Positions 12,958-25,506 of a stretch of 64,000 nucleotides of DNA are shown in pieces (within the stretch, counting starts at the first letter, position 1; each line of letters starts with the position of its first letter). Made by a program: the position numbers and the translations under genes. The DNA is from Rhipidocladum racemiflorum (lineage: Eukaryota; Streptophyta; Magnoliopsida; Poales; Poaceae): the NCBI GenBank assembly GCA_036346355.1, contig CM070583.1, forward strand, positions 8,618,001 through 8,682,000, written 5' to 3'. The notes under the pieces were generated by a model, which was not told where the DNA came from, made no database searches, and worked only from the letters and a program-made list of their open reading frames with translations.

Positions 12958-13468
12958 GGGGTGTTTGGCAGAGCTCTAGTTCCACCAAATCCGTGGAGTT
13001 GGTAGAGCTGGGTATTCCTAGCTTCACCAGATTCGTGGAGCTGGAGCCTGTTTGGGAGAGCTCCACTCCAAAAAAATCAGCTTCACTCTACCAACTTCAC
13101 CATAGAGTAGCTCCATCATAAAGTTGAAGTAGGGAAGGGAGGTGTTTGGCTTGCAAATTAGATCTAGCTTCAAGAATAGATGAGTTTGATGTGGATACCC
13201 ATTTGTGCCCTTGGATGTTGAATGGAGGTGAGTAATTACCTCATATGTGTAACTAGTGGCAAAGGTGGGTAATTACCTATGAACTTCACGAGTGGGTATG
13301 AAACAGTGTTTCTTGGAGTACCCCTTGAGGAGCTCCACAAAAACCATAAAGCAGCCCCCTAGATTCGCATTTTTTCTGAAGCCGGAGTTCTGTGTAGCTG
13401 AGGTGTTTGGCTACACGAAGTTGGAGTGGAGCTGAAAATTGAGGAGCAGAGCTCTCCCAAACAAGCCC
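12958..13468. mobile_element. MITE, GGGTGTTTGG ends (PIF/Harbinger or hAT-like)
   Basis: The left end GGGTGTTTGGCAGAGCTC and the right end GAGCTCTCCCAAACAAGCCC are inverted copies with a few mismatches. Flanks are TAG and TAA, an imperfect trinucleotide duplication. The interior repeats ggagctgg / agctcca words and has no coding potential. It is absent at the matching place in copy 2. Confidence 0.7.
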
Positions 13469-13469
13469 T

Positions 13470-13596
13470 AAGAGTCTTTAGGTGGATCATCTTGTTTATA
13501 TTTTAGAATAAAATTATAAACTTAAGTCACTTTATTTCAGTCTATAAGTTTCAGCTCTAAGGTGAAACTGAGATCTAGAACTCTGCCAAATAAGGC
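13470..13596 (-). mobile_element. MITE fragment related to 22833-22989
   Basis: On the minus strand this reads CCTTATTTGGCAGAGTTC and then TTATTCTAAAATATAAACAA, the same order as the MITE at 22833-22989 on the plus strand. Confidence 0.6.
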
Positions 13597-13865
13597 TAAG
13601 GCCCACCTTCTCCCTTCTCTTATCCCCTTGCCAACGCCTCTTTTCCTCCCCGCACTGTCGTCTCACCGTGTTCCCGCCGTCCATCTTGCCATTTCGGACC
13701 AGAGAGTCAAGAAAAAGGACAGTAGAGACAGAGAGAGAGAAAGGAGGGATCGTGCGTCGATGCACATGTGTTGTGTGTGCAGTGCATGCATGCAGTTGTA
13801 GTATGGTGTATGTGTGTGTTCTGGTCCGGTGGGCTCGATCCAGTTGTGTGGGCTGTATTTTTTTT

Positions 13866-15085
13866 TCTTGATCATTGCTAGCTTAGTCATGTCTAAATTT
13901 ATATTAATTCATCCTGCTATTAAGCTTGCTGAAATTTAAAATTGAGATTTAATGAAAATTTGATGAAACTTAGCTTTTACTTGCTATATTTCCTTACTAG
14001 GTACTTATGCCATATTTTATGAAATCTTGAGTTTCTACTCATGTTCCTAGAGCAATTTGGATTAAGCTAGGTTGTTTCGTGCTAGAATCCTCTTTCTGCT
14101 CATGAATCTAAGTGCTAAAAATAATCAAGCGTTAACTTCTGAGGGCTAAAATTGATCTCAACACTCTACAATCACGAGACTGCTTTCCATTGTCTTAGGA
14201 TGTATTGTTTATGACCAAGACCACTTTTTTAAGTACCATGTTTGAGATGGTTGATTATGTCATGAGTCAATCATAATTGGGAAATGCAAATAAAATCAAA
14301 AATGAGAAAGTGAGTGAAGCCTAGGAAGCCTTTGTCGATGGCTTTTTGTCGAGGATGTATTTTGCTAGAATAAGCTCACTAAACCACATTACATGCGTTA
14401 AAATCTAAAATTTGCATTCGCAAAAGATGATTGAGCAAGAAGGTTCTCTTATGCACTGGTAGCTCCCAAAGTGTTGACTAGGTTGAACTCTAGGTTTTTT
14501 ATTTGTTCTATGGCATGACTTTGCTTCTATTTTATAAATTATGCTAAATATTGCTCTTGTTGAAATCATGCAAGAGCAGCATAATTGTATTTTACTTGCT
14601 AGCAAGAATTATTAAATATGTATTTGGATATGCCTTAGTCTAGCATAATCTGAATTTGAGTATCTCGGTGTCATATTTTGTCCTTGTGATCACTTGGATA
14701 ATCTTTAAAGCTCTTTTAGGATGCATTTCATATATACATGTTCTCTTGATACCTATATTGCCAAAAGGGGGAGAAAATATAAAAAGACATCATTAGAATA
14801 AGGGGAGAAATGCTTTCTCATGATCATTGTGAACAGTTGTCATAATCTTTGGATCATGAGCAAAATTGAGCTTTAGTTGACTTTTCTTGATTTTTAAAGC
14901 ATTTGTGGAAAACTTGTTCTTTTTTTGTTTACTCTAAATTTTATCTTGTCTACTTAGTCATGATCTTGCTTTCTCTTGCATTTGGACCAACTAAGGCTTT
15001 GCAATCAAATTGCTTTCTTCTTTCTATTTTCAAACCCAAAATGTGCATTTTTTATATTTGTCAATATGCTCATCCAAGGGAAGAT
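13866..15085 (+). mobile_element. 3' interior of a SIRE/Maximus-like Copia element
   Basis: There is no intact frame. A tgccaaaagggggagaaa string (14758) followed by further purine runs, and a purine tract ccaagggaagat directly before 15086, resemble the long 3' untranslated interior of SIRE-type elements. The rest of the interior (pol) is missing, apparently truncated at about 13866, where homology to the duplicated segment stops. Confidence 0.5.
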
Positions 15086-15475
15086 TGAAACACCAAGTGG
15101 AGGTCTACCCATATTGGTGATGAATAATTGACTGTGTTTGAACTTGTGGTGCTCAAATTTGAGTTTGATTTGCATTGAATTTGAATCTAAAGTAATTTGG
15201 TTTGTTGTTAGTATGGTCGGCACTACTGGCCCTAGGGGCGGTACTATCAGCCTTGTGGTACTACCGGCCCACAGGTTGGCGGTAGTACCGGGGTAGTGGT
15301 ACTACCGGCCTATAGATGGTGGTAGGTATTTCACAGAGAGGATTTCTCTGGGTTGAACGAGAGTGATACTACTGGCCATGGGGGGCGGTACTGCCGACCA
15401 GGCGGTATTACCAACTTTTAGTTGGCGGTCGTTAGTTTTCAAAGTGTGTACGTTGGGTTCATGTTGGGTGGTACT

Positions 15476-16273
15476 TAGGGATGGAACTGGTACGGATATT
15501 TTCCGACCGACCGACCGAATTGATTTGAATGATGATTTGGATAGTTTCACAGATATCCAGTTGATTTCTCGGATAAGGATATGGATACAGATAATTTACA
15601 TGGATACGGATACGGATATGGAACACTGATTATCCGATGGATACGGAATATCCGAGTTTTTGTTCGGATAATATCCGAATATGACATACGGATATTATCC
15701 GAATAACACGTTTCAGAATAACACATTAACAATTTAACATGTTTCACTGTTTCAGAGACTGGGGTCTGCATTGGATGACAAGATATAATGTGTTCATGTG
15801 TGCTAGATGCTAATTTGAAGATATTTGGGTAAAGGTGGTACAGAAATTGGCAAGTGGCGTTTCAGGAGGGCTACTTAGGATTCAGCAGCATATGCCAGCT
15901 GCAAATCATTTGGTTCAATTATTGCAATGGGGTACATTGTTACTCACAGAATCACATGTATGACAAGCTAGAGATAAAAAGGCAAAAAAAAAGACATACA
16001 AATATATTTCTTTTGGAATTTTGAATTTAAATTTGGACCGATTTTGGAAAAAAAAACTGAAATAGGATTTTAAAATATCCGACTAATATTATTCGTATCC
16101 ATGTTGATTCCGATCCGTATTCGATCTGTATTCGTAACCGATATTATCCTGTATAATTCGTATTCGATTCTGTATTCGACACTATTCGTATTCGATTCTG
16201 TATTCGATAAAAAATACGGATACGAATATGAATAGGACGATATTCGACCGTATCCGATCCGATCACATCCCTA
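15476..16273. mobile_element. Non-autonomous hAT element, TSD GTGGTACT
   Basis: The ends TAGGGATGGAACTGG and ...CATCCCTA form a terminal inverted repeat. The 8-bp duplication GTGGTACT is perfect at 15468-15475 and 16274-16281, diagnostic of hAT. The subterminal regions are dense in ggatacgg / ccgtatcc words on opposite strands. The 798 bp hold no transposase frame. Confidence 0.92.
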
Positions 16274-16423
16274 GTGGTACTACCAGCCCTAGGTTGGCTG
16301 TACTACCAGCCCTAGAGGGCAGTATTACCAGCTTTGCCAGTGATGTGTGATATTTGTTGTGATTTTGTAATGTTTATTGCATATATTTGTGAACAGTGCT
16401 ATGCGACATGTTTGCTTGTTTGT

Positions 16424-19400
16424 TGTAACACCCCAAATTTTTGCTTTTCATGAATTTAACTGAGATTTGGCACATTGGTGAATTTTTGGAATTTTCTGGA
16501 ATTTATTTGAATTTATTCCCTTTTGAAATAATTAAAGAATTTGATTTTACAAATAAATTTTTGTTGGAAATATTTTATTTGAGTCCAAAATGCTCCAAAA
16601 TATTTTCTAGAATTTTTCTGAGTGTTTTGCTATTTTTAATGAATTAAATGAATTTCTGGGAATTAATTTGAATATTTAATCGCTGGAAAAACCGAGTTGG
16701 TTTGTACTGTTCCTCCGACCCGAGCCCGACCTGAGCCCGAGTCCGACTCGAACCCAACCGAACCCTAACCTTCTCGACCGTCCGATCAAGATCGAACGGC
16801 CGAGATTGAGCCACGTCGCCGAACCCAAGCCCGACCGAGCCAGCCAAGTCGCCCGAGCCGGACCCGAGCCCAAACCCCCGCACCGTTGGATCTTGATCCA
16901 ACGGCTCGCGTTGAGCCACGTCACGCAATCCGAATCCAATTCGGATTCCGCCGCCGCAGCTGAGTGGGCCTCGGTTTCCGCGGTTTTCACGGACGCCGAG
17001 AGGCCTATTTAATGCACCGCCGCCAAAGATGTGCTCCGCTTCGCGGCGCACTGTAGCCCTAGACAACGTCGCCTGAGTCGCCGTGGTTGCGCCGCAATCG
17101 CTCGCCGTAGTTGGTTTGGCGTTCCGCCGCGGTTAATCGCCGTCCTCCGCCGCCGTTGAGCCCATATCCGGAACCGCAAGGTCAAGCCACGTCGGAGTGT
17201 ACCCTTCACTTCGCCGGAGGAGCCCCGTAGCGCCGTTCGGGTGGTCGTCGTCCCCATCTCCGTTGAGCTCAAGGCCGCCAAGACGCCATCGCCGACTCCC
17301 GAAGCTCGCTCCACCGTCCGATCCAGATCCAAGGGCCCAGATTCGTCCACGTCACCCCCCGGTGAGATCCACGTGCTAACCTCTAGATCTATTTCCAACC
17401 GTTGGATCTAGATCCAACGGCTTAGATTGTGCCACGTAGCTAGAACGGATAGATGTCAGCCGTTAGATCAAGATCGAACGGCTAGGGTTAGCCGCGTTGT
17501 AAACGTTAGATTGGATCTTGACCGTCCGATCAAGATCGAACGGTCCAGGTCAGCCGAGTAGTTTCTAAACGCGTGAGGTTGGATCTGATCTGGACCGTTG
17601 ATTTTCAAATCAACGCCCGCATCGTGCGTCGCTGCGGTTCGTAACTTGGACCGTCACGGCCGCGGCCGATCATGCCGCCGCCGACGCCACGCTGACGCCG
17701 CCGTGGGGCCCGCGTGTCAAGCGGCCCAGCCAACCGCACCATGGCGTCACCACTGACGTCACGGTGGGGCCCAGCTGTGAGCCGTCCTCAGCCGTGCGTG
17801 ATGACGTCACTGCTGACGTCATCCGAGGGGCCCACCTGTCAGTAGGGATGAAAACGGATCGGATAGTTTCCGACCAATCCGGATAATTTTCGGATACGGA
17901 TTCTGTCGGATCGGATATTTGTCGGATAGTATTGGATCGGATACGGATACGGATACGGATATTTTTTGTCGGATACGAATACGGATTCGGTAGCTCACTA
18001 TCTGTCGGATACGGATACGGATTCGGATAATCCGGATAGTGATGGATCGGATATCCGGATATACATGTGGGCTGGGCCAAGTTACTCTTTTGGCCCAAAA
18101 AGGTTACTAAATTTTAACTTGTTTTCTAATTTAATTAATCCATAAATCAAGTTTCAATTATTAAAATTAGCAAACTAGCTCCAAAAATTATGAATTTTTT
18201 TTGATAAAATTCCTAACATAGTCTATAATTTTTTAAAAATTTTTATCATATTTTAAATTTTCTAAAAAATTCAAAAACTATTGTCTTTAATAGGAAAATA
18301 TTTTAAATAAGTAGCTAAAATGCATAAAAACTCATAAAATATATAATTTATTATTTTAAATATAATTTAACAAATAATACAAATCTTGGGGTCATTACAT
18401 GTAAGTGTTATATATGTTTTCTAGAGATATGGTAATTAAGTATTATCAAACTTTTTGTATGTTCTATATTTGTTTCCATTTGTATCTCTGAACAAGGATC
18501 ACATTTATTTTGTGTTTCGATCTACATGTATGATGAATTAATCGTATGTACGTGATGAACTAAGTCTTACATAATTTTGTTTGCAACATGGTATCTAACT
18601 ATTGTCAAAGTGAATGAAAATGCTTATATTTATTCAATTTTCAATAATGTTTTAATCAAATCAACTAGTTATGTATTTTCGTTGAATTTTTATGTACAAT
18701 CTAAGGGATTATTATGTTTCGATAAATATTCGTAACCGTATCCGACTCGATTCGTATTCGATCCGTATCCGTATTCGACATTATTCGTATTCGTATTCGT
18801 ATCCGGACTATCCGTATTCGTATCCGAATCCGAGAAAAAAAATGAAAACAAATATGGTAAAACCATTATTCGTCCGTATCCGATCCGTTTTCACCCCTAC
18901 CTGTCAGTGAGACACGTGAGCCGTGGACCGGGTCCATGGTGGACCGAGCCGCGCCGTGCGCCGGGTCCATGGACCTGAGGCGACGTGGCGGCCTCTGATT
19001 GGTCCACGTGTCATGCTGACGCAATAAATTAATTTCTGAAAAAGAAAATAATTTATTAATTCGAATTATTGATTTCAAAAATGGATTCAAACTTCAAACG
19101 CTTATAACTTTTGCGTTTCAACTCCGATTTGAGTGATTCAAATTTCTAAATTTTCATAAAAATGAGACCTACTCAAATATGAATTTTAATTAATTTTTGA
19201 TTGTGAATATTTATCTGTTTATATTTAATTAATGGTTTCTTTAGACTTTAAACGGTTATAACTTTTGCATTTAAACTCCGAATTTGACGATTTCAGTTTC
19301 TAAAAATTCATAAAATTATGCTCTCTATGTTTATGGACTTTATTTGGATGTTTGGACACTTTTTGTCTACTGTTTATTTATTTATTGCTATTTGCACGCT

Positions 19401-21040
19401 TTACGAGTAGACGTTGAAGTGCCCGAAGGCTTCGAAGGTGAAGTGTTGACCCAGGAGCCAGCTCAGGACCAAGAACAAGTACTCTTTAAGGAAAGTTATG
19501 CTTTGACCATGTTGATCCCATTTTGAAACCTATTTTGATTTAATTATTTGCATGCTAGTTTTAACTAGAAAATGCTTTACTTAATTTTGGGAAATTAGAT
19601 ACATGCCACCTTGTTGTATGACACCTTGGTTAATTAAGTATGTGCCATGACCCCTTGTCACCCTAGTTGAGGATTAAATAGTTGGACATTATTAAATTGC
19701 CAACATGGGAATTTAGATCGTTGTAGTATATTGCTTAGACCTGCTACGTGCTCATGACATGATTTTGGACAATCAAATGTTAATATTGACTTAATGATAT
19801 ATTGAACCTGTTTTGGAAAGATATCATGTGTTGTGATGTTGATGGCACGTGGTGCATGGTAATCAACTGGGGTTTGATAAATAGATTTTGACCGGGGCAT
19901 GTGGCAAGAATGATCGGGTGGGCCAGTTGTGGCACCAGGAACGTTGTTTTTGTTCTTCGGGTAGTCTTGCCTTGGTCACCCTAAGGACTTAACCTTGCAA
20001 GCCTTTGAACTGAGTCAAACGTGCAACCACATGTCTGTAATGGGACGGACCTAGTTGATTAAGTTGCTAATAACGTACCTGTGGGACCTCAGGATGTCAA
20101 CTACACCTTTTGTGTAGTTGTACGGGGGAGCGTACCGGGGCTGCGGCCAGGTACCCATCTAACGGTGGATTGGCCTAAACTTCGCCTTCGCTAAGGGAAG
20201 GGTTAGTGTGCAATCACCGGGGAGGACCACTTGTGCTGTTAGAAGTTTCCGAAAGACTCTGTCACGGACACTCGCCTTTGTGGTGTTTGGCTGTATCTTG
20301 TGGGTAAAGTGCATAACCTCTGTAGAGTGTAAAATCTATTCGAATAGCCGTGTCCGCGGTATTGGACATCGCTCGGGAATTACGGTCAAGGGTTAGATTC
20401 TCTTGAAAATAACTTGGATTTGAAAGGTTGGGTTTGGTTTAATAATGATGTTGATGGAAATGTGGATTAGAATTGGGAAAGATGTTTATTTAATTGCTGG
20501 AAAAGTTATTGCTCTTAAACATGTTTCTACTGCTTTTGAATCTACTTATGTTACTTGTCAAGATGCTGTTTTATTGTAAATACACCCTGAGCTACTCCTT
20601 TGTACTAAGCCATGCATGTAGCATATTAGCTTGCATTCTGTGCATGACTTGCTGCTGAGTACCAAGTACTCACCCTTGCCGTAATACAACACCAGTTGAA
20701 GGAGAAGCTACACCAGCTTTGGAGGAGGAGCTCCAAGAGGAACCGTCTAACTAGGGAGCGAGCCCAGTCAGTTGCCTGTGGTATACTGGATGGCGCCACG
20801 AAGTTATCTTATTTTCCGCTGCAGTTATTTCCCTTTTATTGAGTTTTCGCCCTGCGTGGCATATATTTGTAACTTGACCCTAAGGTCGAGAAACCCGTTT
20901 GGTTAACTATTTAAGGTACCTTATTATTTCGTTGAGTATGATTGTGATATTTACCAATGTTGAGACTGTGTGCACTAGCGCGTTCCTGGACTAGTGTTGA
21001 ATACACAGAGGGTCCGGATTTGCAAATTCGGGTCCCGACA
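16424..21040 (+). mobile_element. Solo LTR, Tekay/Del-like chromovirus, TSD TTTGT
   Basis: It starts TGTAACACCCCAAATTTTT and ends GGGTCCCGACA, both typical of Tekay/RIRE3-type LTRs. The TSD TTTGT is perfect at 16419-16423 and 21041-21045. Only one LTR lies between the duplications, so recombination removed the interior. Without the nested hAT element it is about 3.55 kb. It contains a GC-rich leader (16700-17840) and two internal ATAACTTTTGC...CTCCGA motifs (19104, 19257). Short frames in the leader look like LTR leader, not genes. Confidence 0.93.
17843..18899. mobile_element. Non-autonomous hAT element, TSD CCTGTCAG
   Basis: The ends TAGGGATGAAAACGGATCGG and its complement ...CCGTTTTCACCCCTA are inverted. 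The 8-bp duplication CCTGTCAG is perfect at 17835-17842 and 18900-18907. Both subterminal regions are arrays of ggatacgg / ccgtatcc words. The AT-rich core has no transposase. It is related in ends and arrays to the element at 15476-16273. Confidence 0.93.
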
Positions 21041-21730
21041 TTTGTGTTGGTTGCAGGACTTTGGAGGTCATGGTGAGGCAGAGAGATCGAAACTAGACTA
21101 GGAGAGCTGAGGTCTAGAATAGTCAAGGGGCACCAGAAGATGACCGAGGCCAGGAAGTTGTTGCGAGCAAGGAAGACAAGTAGCCGGAGCGTTAAGCATT
21201 GGTGATGGACATGGTGGGCAACGACATGGACTGGGACTAGGCTCAGGGAGGAGTTGAGTTCCAGAACGGTCAAGGAAGCCGGCGCCATCATGGTGAAACA
21301 GACAAGGACATGTGGCGCGCCAAGTGTCTTGGGCTCATTTGCATGCGAGTACGGTTTGGGGCAGTCCGGACCCATGAGAGGCTTGGCGGGAAGTCATTGG
21401 GGTCACATGGTGCATGATGAAGCATGGGTGATGATTCAAGTCGAAGGAAAGACCGGTCGTGTGGCAAATTGGTAATTTATCCAATACCAAGGATCAAGGC
21501 GGTTTGAAAAACCACGGCGGTGGCCTAAGTGGTTTAGATCAAGACAAAGTGGACATGGACGCAAATTCGGGCTCGTGGAGTGAATTGGGCATCATGGAGA
21601 AGGCCGCTTTGAGAAGCGTGCTTGTATGAGTGTAAAACCCATTATATGTGTTGGGTTATCGTGTTAGCCCATGAAAATGTTGATGGTATCCACTTGTGTG
21701 TCCTGATTTTAGGGTTAGCGTTGCCTCCTG

Positions 21731-21738
21731 TATATAAG
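21731..21738 (+). promoter_or_regulatory. TATA box of the SIRE-like LTR
   Basis: TATATAAG lies in the plus-oriented LTR, with an AATAAA poly(A) signal about 160 bp downstream (21891-21896). This is the expected U3/R spacing. Confidence 0.6.
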
Positions 21739-22625
21739 AAGATGTAGAGGGAGTTGAGGTCCTAAGCCACTAAGCCTAGGAGAAGGATTAGGGTTTCCAC
21801 ATGATTTTGGTTTTTGTGTGTGTGTGTGAGTGCTCCTTGGGAGTTTTGCCCTCATGTAGAGAGGCTTTGTAATTATCTCTCTATCTCTGAAATAAAGATC
21901 AAATTCGTGCTCAAAATCTTGCTTTGTTTTGCATCCTCTTCCATCTTGTTTCTTGATCTTTATGTTTTTTTTTTCTTTCTTGATCTTGTGCTGCCAATGA
22001 TGAATGATTGATGGATATACCATCTATGGATCGTATCTCAATCAACTAGGCAAGTTTCTTCTTGATCATCAAAGTTTTCTGAAGAAACTGGTTTTTAGGT
22101 TGAGAAGGAAAAATTGGTGGTAGAATTTGATCTTATCCATTTGAGGGATCTTTCTTTTGTGTTCTTGCTTGCTGTGACATGTGGGAGACCATCTAATGTC
22201 ATCTTGATCATCAAATCCATACAAGCAAGCACAGGGTGATGATTTGAGTTTTGAGCCGGTTTTGGTACCACCTTCACTAAACTTGAAAAATATCAGAAAT
22301 TTGATGTCAATCCTTGCTTTTGAAGGTTGAAATAGGTTTCTGACATCCTTAGAAAGGTGCATACAAAGTTTCGCGGCTTTTCGATCAGTCGATCTAGAGA
22401 TACACCGATTTTTGTTTTTCAAATCGTACCGATTTTACTATTTATCCCCTGATTTTACTATTCATTCGCTAGTACCACCTAATACATGGCGGTAGTGCCG
22501 ATTTTACTGTTCATTTTGGCACAATTGCCAGTTTAATTCTTTTTTTTGGGGGGGGGGGGATTTCGTTTGCTTGAATTTTGTTTGGCTCCTATTCACCTCC
22601 CTCTAGTCGCCTTTTTGGTCCTTCA

Positions 22626-22712
22626 GGACTACTTGGTTGGAGATATGAGAAATTGAGAAAGAACAAATGCTTATTGACATTCTTGTTATATATGCCAACT
22701 AGATGCTGCTTA
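22626..22712. other. Flank of the SIRE-like LTR
   Basis: Short AT-rich sequence with no feature. Confidence 0.4.
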
Positions 22713-22825
22713 TTTTTTTTTTTTGACTCGGAGAATAGTAGGAGAGTCTCCTAGTGAAGATAACTTGCATTAATTTTAAGAAAAACAAGCCGCGTCCCCT
22801 AGGAGCGGGGTTACAGGGTATTAAC
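22713..22825 (-). mobile_element. Possible LINE/retroposon 3' end with poly(A)
   Basis: On the minus strand a sequence ending ...CTATTCTCCGAGTC runs into a 12-base A-tract (T-run 22713-22724 on plus). The layout suggests the 3' tail of a non-LTR retroposon. No coding region or TSD was found. Confidence 0.3.
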
Positions 22826-22832
22826 CCACTAT

Positions 22833-22989
22833 GGTCCTATTTGGCAGAGTCCTAAATCCTAACCCCACCTTAAATCTGAAATTTGTAGGTTAAAATAAAG
22901 TGAATTAAGTTTATATTTTTATTCTAAAATGTAAACAAGATGACACATCTAAACACTCTGGTGGAGCTGGAGCTTTGCCAAATACACCC
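22833..22989 (+). mobile_element. Short MITE (GGTCCTATTTGGC...GCCAAATACACCC)
   Basis: The ends are inverted (atttggcagag / gctttgccaaat) and the interior matches, in reverse, the fragment at 13470-13596. Flanking TAT and TAA leave the TSD uncertain. Confidence 0.6.
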
Positions 22990-23466
22990 TAAATTACATA
23001 TGTTTTGTCAGAGTTCTTAAATCTATACAAGTGGAGTAAAACATCATCAATGAAGTTCTGTTTCCATGTGTGAGTTGAGGGCTGCTGCACTTGATCGAAA
23101 ATCTTTCTGTTTCTTTGTTTTCAGATCTGCCAGGGATTATGAGAAATATTTCCTTGAAAATATTTCCAAAGCTCTGTTTAGCCTGTAGGATCATGTTCAT
23201 GATGTCCACCGCCAGATTCCGGTGTAGACCAATCTATTGCCAACGTGTCTGACCGAAGGTGCAACTAAAGAATTGTTTCTGCCTGTGATGCTTGGCATAG
23301 AACACCTGTAGACTCATTTTTGGGAGTCCAGTTTCTTCGCATAAATATTGTTTTTGTGCTAAGGCGCTGTCGTAACATGAGCCAACCGAAAACTCTCATC
23401 TTGGGAGTACATCTGCTTTGCCATATCCATTTTAGCAGCACTTATATTGACATTTTTGTTATCTTA
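22990..23466. other. Intergenic DNA, no feature seen
   Basis: Two short frames (22994-23209 minus, 23320-23505 plus) have no recognisable domain. Confidence 0.4.
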
Positions 23467-23764
23467 GAGCATCTTCAAGAGAGATTCCTAAAAAAAGAGC
23501 CCTAAATTTCAATATAGGGCTCCAACTAATTAGATTTAAGGCTCCAAAGAAATGTGCACTCCAGCAATTAGACCCTAAAACCCAACTACCATCTAATTAG
23601 CTAGGACCGAATCACAGAGTTGCTAAATATAGTTACTCGCCCAGGGGTCCTAAAACAATTTGCTAAATTTAACAATTTAGGGTCCTTACTGGAGTTGATC
23701 TTTTCCCTTAAAAGACCTATAATTCAAGTTAGGACTATATTTATGACCCCTCTTGGAGATGCTC
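23467..23764. mobile_element. MITE with GAGCATCT ends
   Basis: The left end GAGCATCTTCAAGAGAGATT and the right end (complement GAGCATCTCCAAGAGGGGTC) are inverted with few mismatches over ~20 bp. The 298-bp interior consists of related cctaaa / tttagg words. No clear TSD; the superfamily is not decided. Confidence 0.7.
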
Positions 23765-24139
23765 GTTGTTGTTATGACTTACGAATGTTCTGTCACTGTA
23801 GACTTTGTTGGATTTATCTTATGCTGCTTATTGATATTCTTGTTGGAGAGATGAATACTGGTATCATATTTCGGTTAATCAAAAAAACCAAATTAACCAA
23901 ACTGATTTTTGCGGCTAAATCGGTTCGTTTTTTATTTTAATCTAAAAAATTCAGTAGCCATTTTTCGAAAACTAAATTATTTTTAAATCGAATAAATCGA
24001 ACCAATATAGCTGAAAGAATCTAATATCCACCCCTAGCTATTGTTATCGGTGGATTATATGCTACGTTAATTTAGTAAGAACATACGCAGTTCCTACTAC
24101 TTCCTGTACAAGATACGAAGATATATACACTCGCGTATA
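23765..24139. other. AT-rich intergenic DNA
   Basis: Repeated aatcgaa / aaccgaa words at 23870-24010, ending in a ccacccctag string, hint at an old hAT-like remnant, but no second end is clear. Confidence 0.3.
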
Positions 24140-25506
24140 CTCCTACACAAACCGTTCGATCTCGGTACAACAGTTGTGATCCGTTCAAATGATGAGTAAG
24201 AAAGAAAAGGCAAGGATTTAAACTTTTCTTCTTCCTTACCTATCTTTCCTCGTACAACGCCACCGCAAGATTCTTTTACGCGTTGTCTTTCCTTCTGTGC
24301 CGTTCCTCCACGCTCCCAGATGCTTCCCTTGCTCCGCCCCACCTCCACCTCGAAATCGGTTCATCTGACGTCGACGTCACTGATATTAGGTCACTGCACG
24401 TGAGTCTTCCCAGTGCGTGAGCCCCACGTGTCAATGACCCAACGTAAGAGAATTCGACGTCAAAGGATCTCAATACCTCCACCTCGCCGGCCGCCTCCTC
24501 CCTCCTCTTGTCCCCTTATCGACACCGCTCTTTCCCTTCCGGCGCTGCTGTCGCCTCGTGCCACCACCACCAGAGCTCACCATCTCTGACCAGAGCGGTG
24601 AGGAAAGAGGAGAGCAGAGATAGAGAGAGGGGAGGGGGACACAAGTCGATGCATGTGTTGTGTGTGCAGCAGGTTTCAAATTTGGTTTCGGATATCTTGA
24701 AGGGACCAAAATCAGAAATCCTGGCGAGATCTCGAAATTTTGGACGAAATTCAGATGAAATCCAGAAGGTAAATTTCAAATCCGGATTTTTTTGACGGGA
24801 TTTCCGGGATCTCGGCGAGAAACACCGAGATCTCGGCAAATTTTAACCAAACAAAAAATAGTTTAAAACAAATTAGAAAATTTTTGTGAATGGTCTGACG
24901 CATCACTAATATTTACTTAAAATTTTTAGATGATGGTCAAGCTTGACGAATTTTTAAAAATTCGAATAGTGGTACTGTCCTAATAAAAGCCTTATTCGAA
25001 AATTTGAACCAAATGTAAAATGGTTCAAACCATATTATAAATTTTTTTTTAAAAAAATAGATGGTATTGACATATCACTAATATTCTCATAAAATTTTTA
25101 GATGATGATCAATTCTGAAGAATTTTAAAAAATTTGGACAGTGGTACTGTCCTAATAAAGGTGTTACCAGCAAATTTGAACCAAATAAAAAATGGTTCAA
25201 ACCATGTTAGAATATTTTTAAATTTTTAGTGCATGGTTCTGACATATCACTAATGTTCCCATAAAATTTTCATATAATAATCAGGCCTGAGGAATTTTTA
25301 AAAATTTGAAAAGTGGTATTGTCCTGATAAAAGCATTACCAGTAAATTTTAACTAAATGAAAAATAGTTCAAATCACGTTACAAATTTAAAAAAAAATTG
25401 TGGATAGTATTCACCCCAAATCCAATCAAATCCGGCTGAAAGAACTTGAAATCCGGTCAAAATACCCAAGATCTTGGTCAAAATACCCGAGATCTCGGCC
25501 GAAATT

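Larger units (their letters stand above)
12770..13865 (+). repeat. Copy 1 of a duplicated segment (partner 24140-26345)
   Basis: Shared landmarks appear in the same order in both copies: acagttgtgatccgtt, cttcttccttacctatcttt-like text followed by cgtacaa, a CT-rich leader, gaccagag, an agagagagag run, gtcgatgcatgtgttgtgtg, gtagtatggtgtatg and ttgtgtgggctgt before a T-run. The order and the pyrimidine-rich leader resemble a gene 5' region, but no protein is recognisable. Copy 1 is interrupted by two MITEs. It could be a segmental duplication or an unclassified transposon present twice. Confidence 0.65.
15086..22625 (+). mobile_element. SIRE/Maximus-like LTR, split by nested insertions
   Basis: The right end reads cacctccctctagtcgcc...ccttca, the typical 3' end of SIRE-like LTRs and parallel to the solo LTR end at 35897. 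U3 carries many ggtactaccggcc-type words (15230-15420, 16274-16340), and a TATA box plus poly(A) signal lie downstream at 21731 and 21891. The start at 15086 (TGAAACACC after a purine tract) is inferred. Removing the hAT element (15476-16273) and the Tekay solo LTR (16424-21040) with their duplications leaves about 2.1 kb. No TSD was found because the 5' side is truncated. Confidence 0.65.

Noticed and set aside
20911..21375. 154-codon minus frame
   Set aside because: It crosses the junction between the Tekay solo LTR (ending 21040) and the SIRE-like LTR, so it cannot be an ancestral gene.
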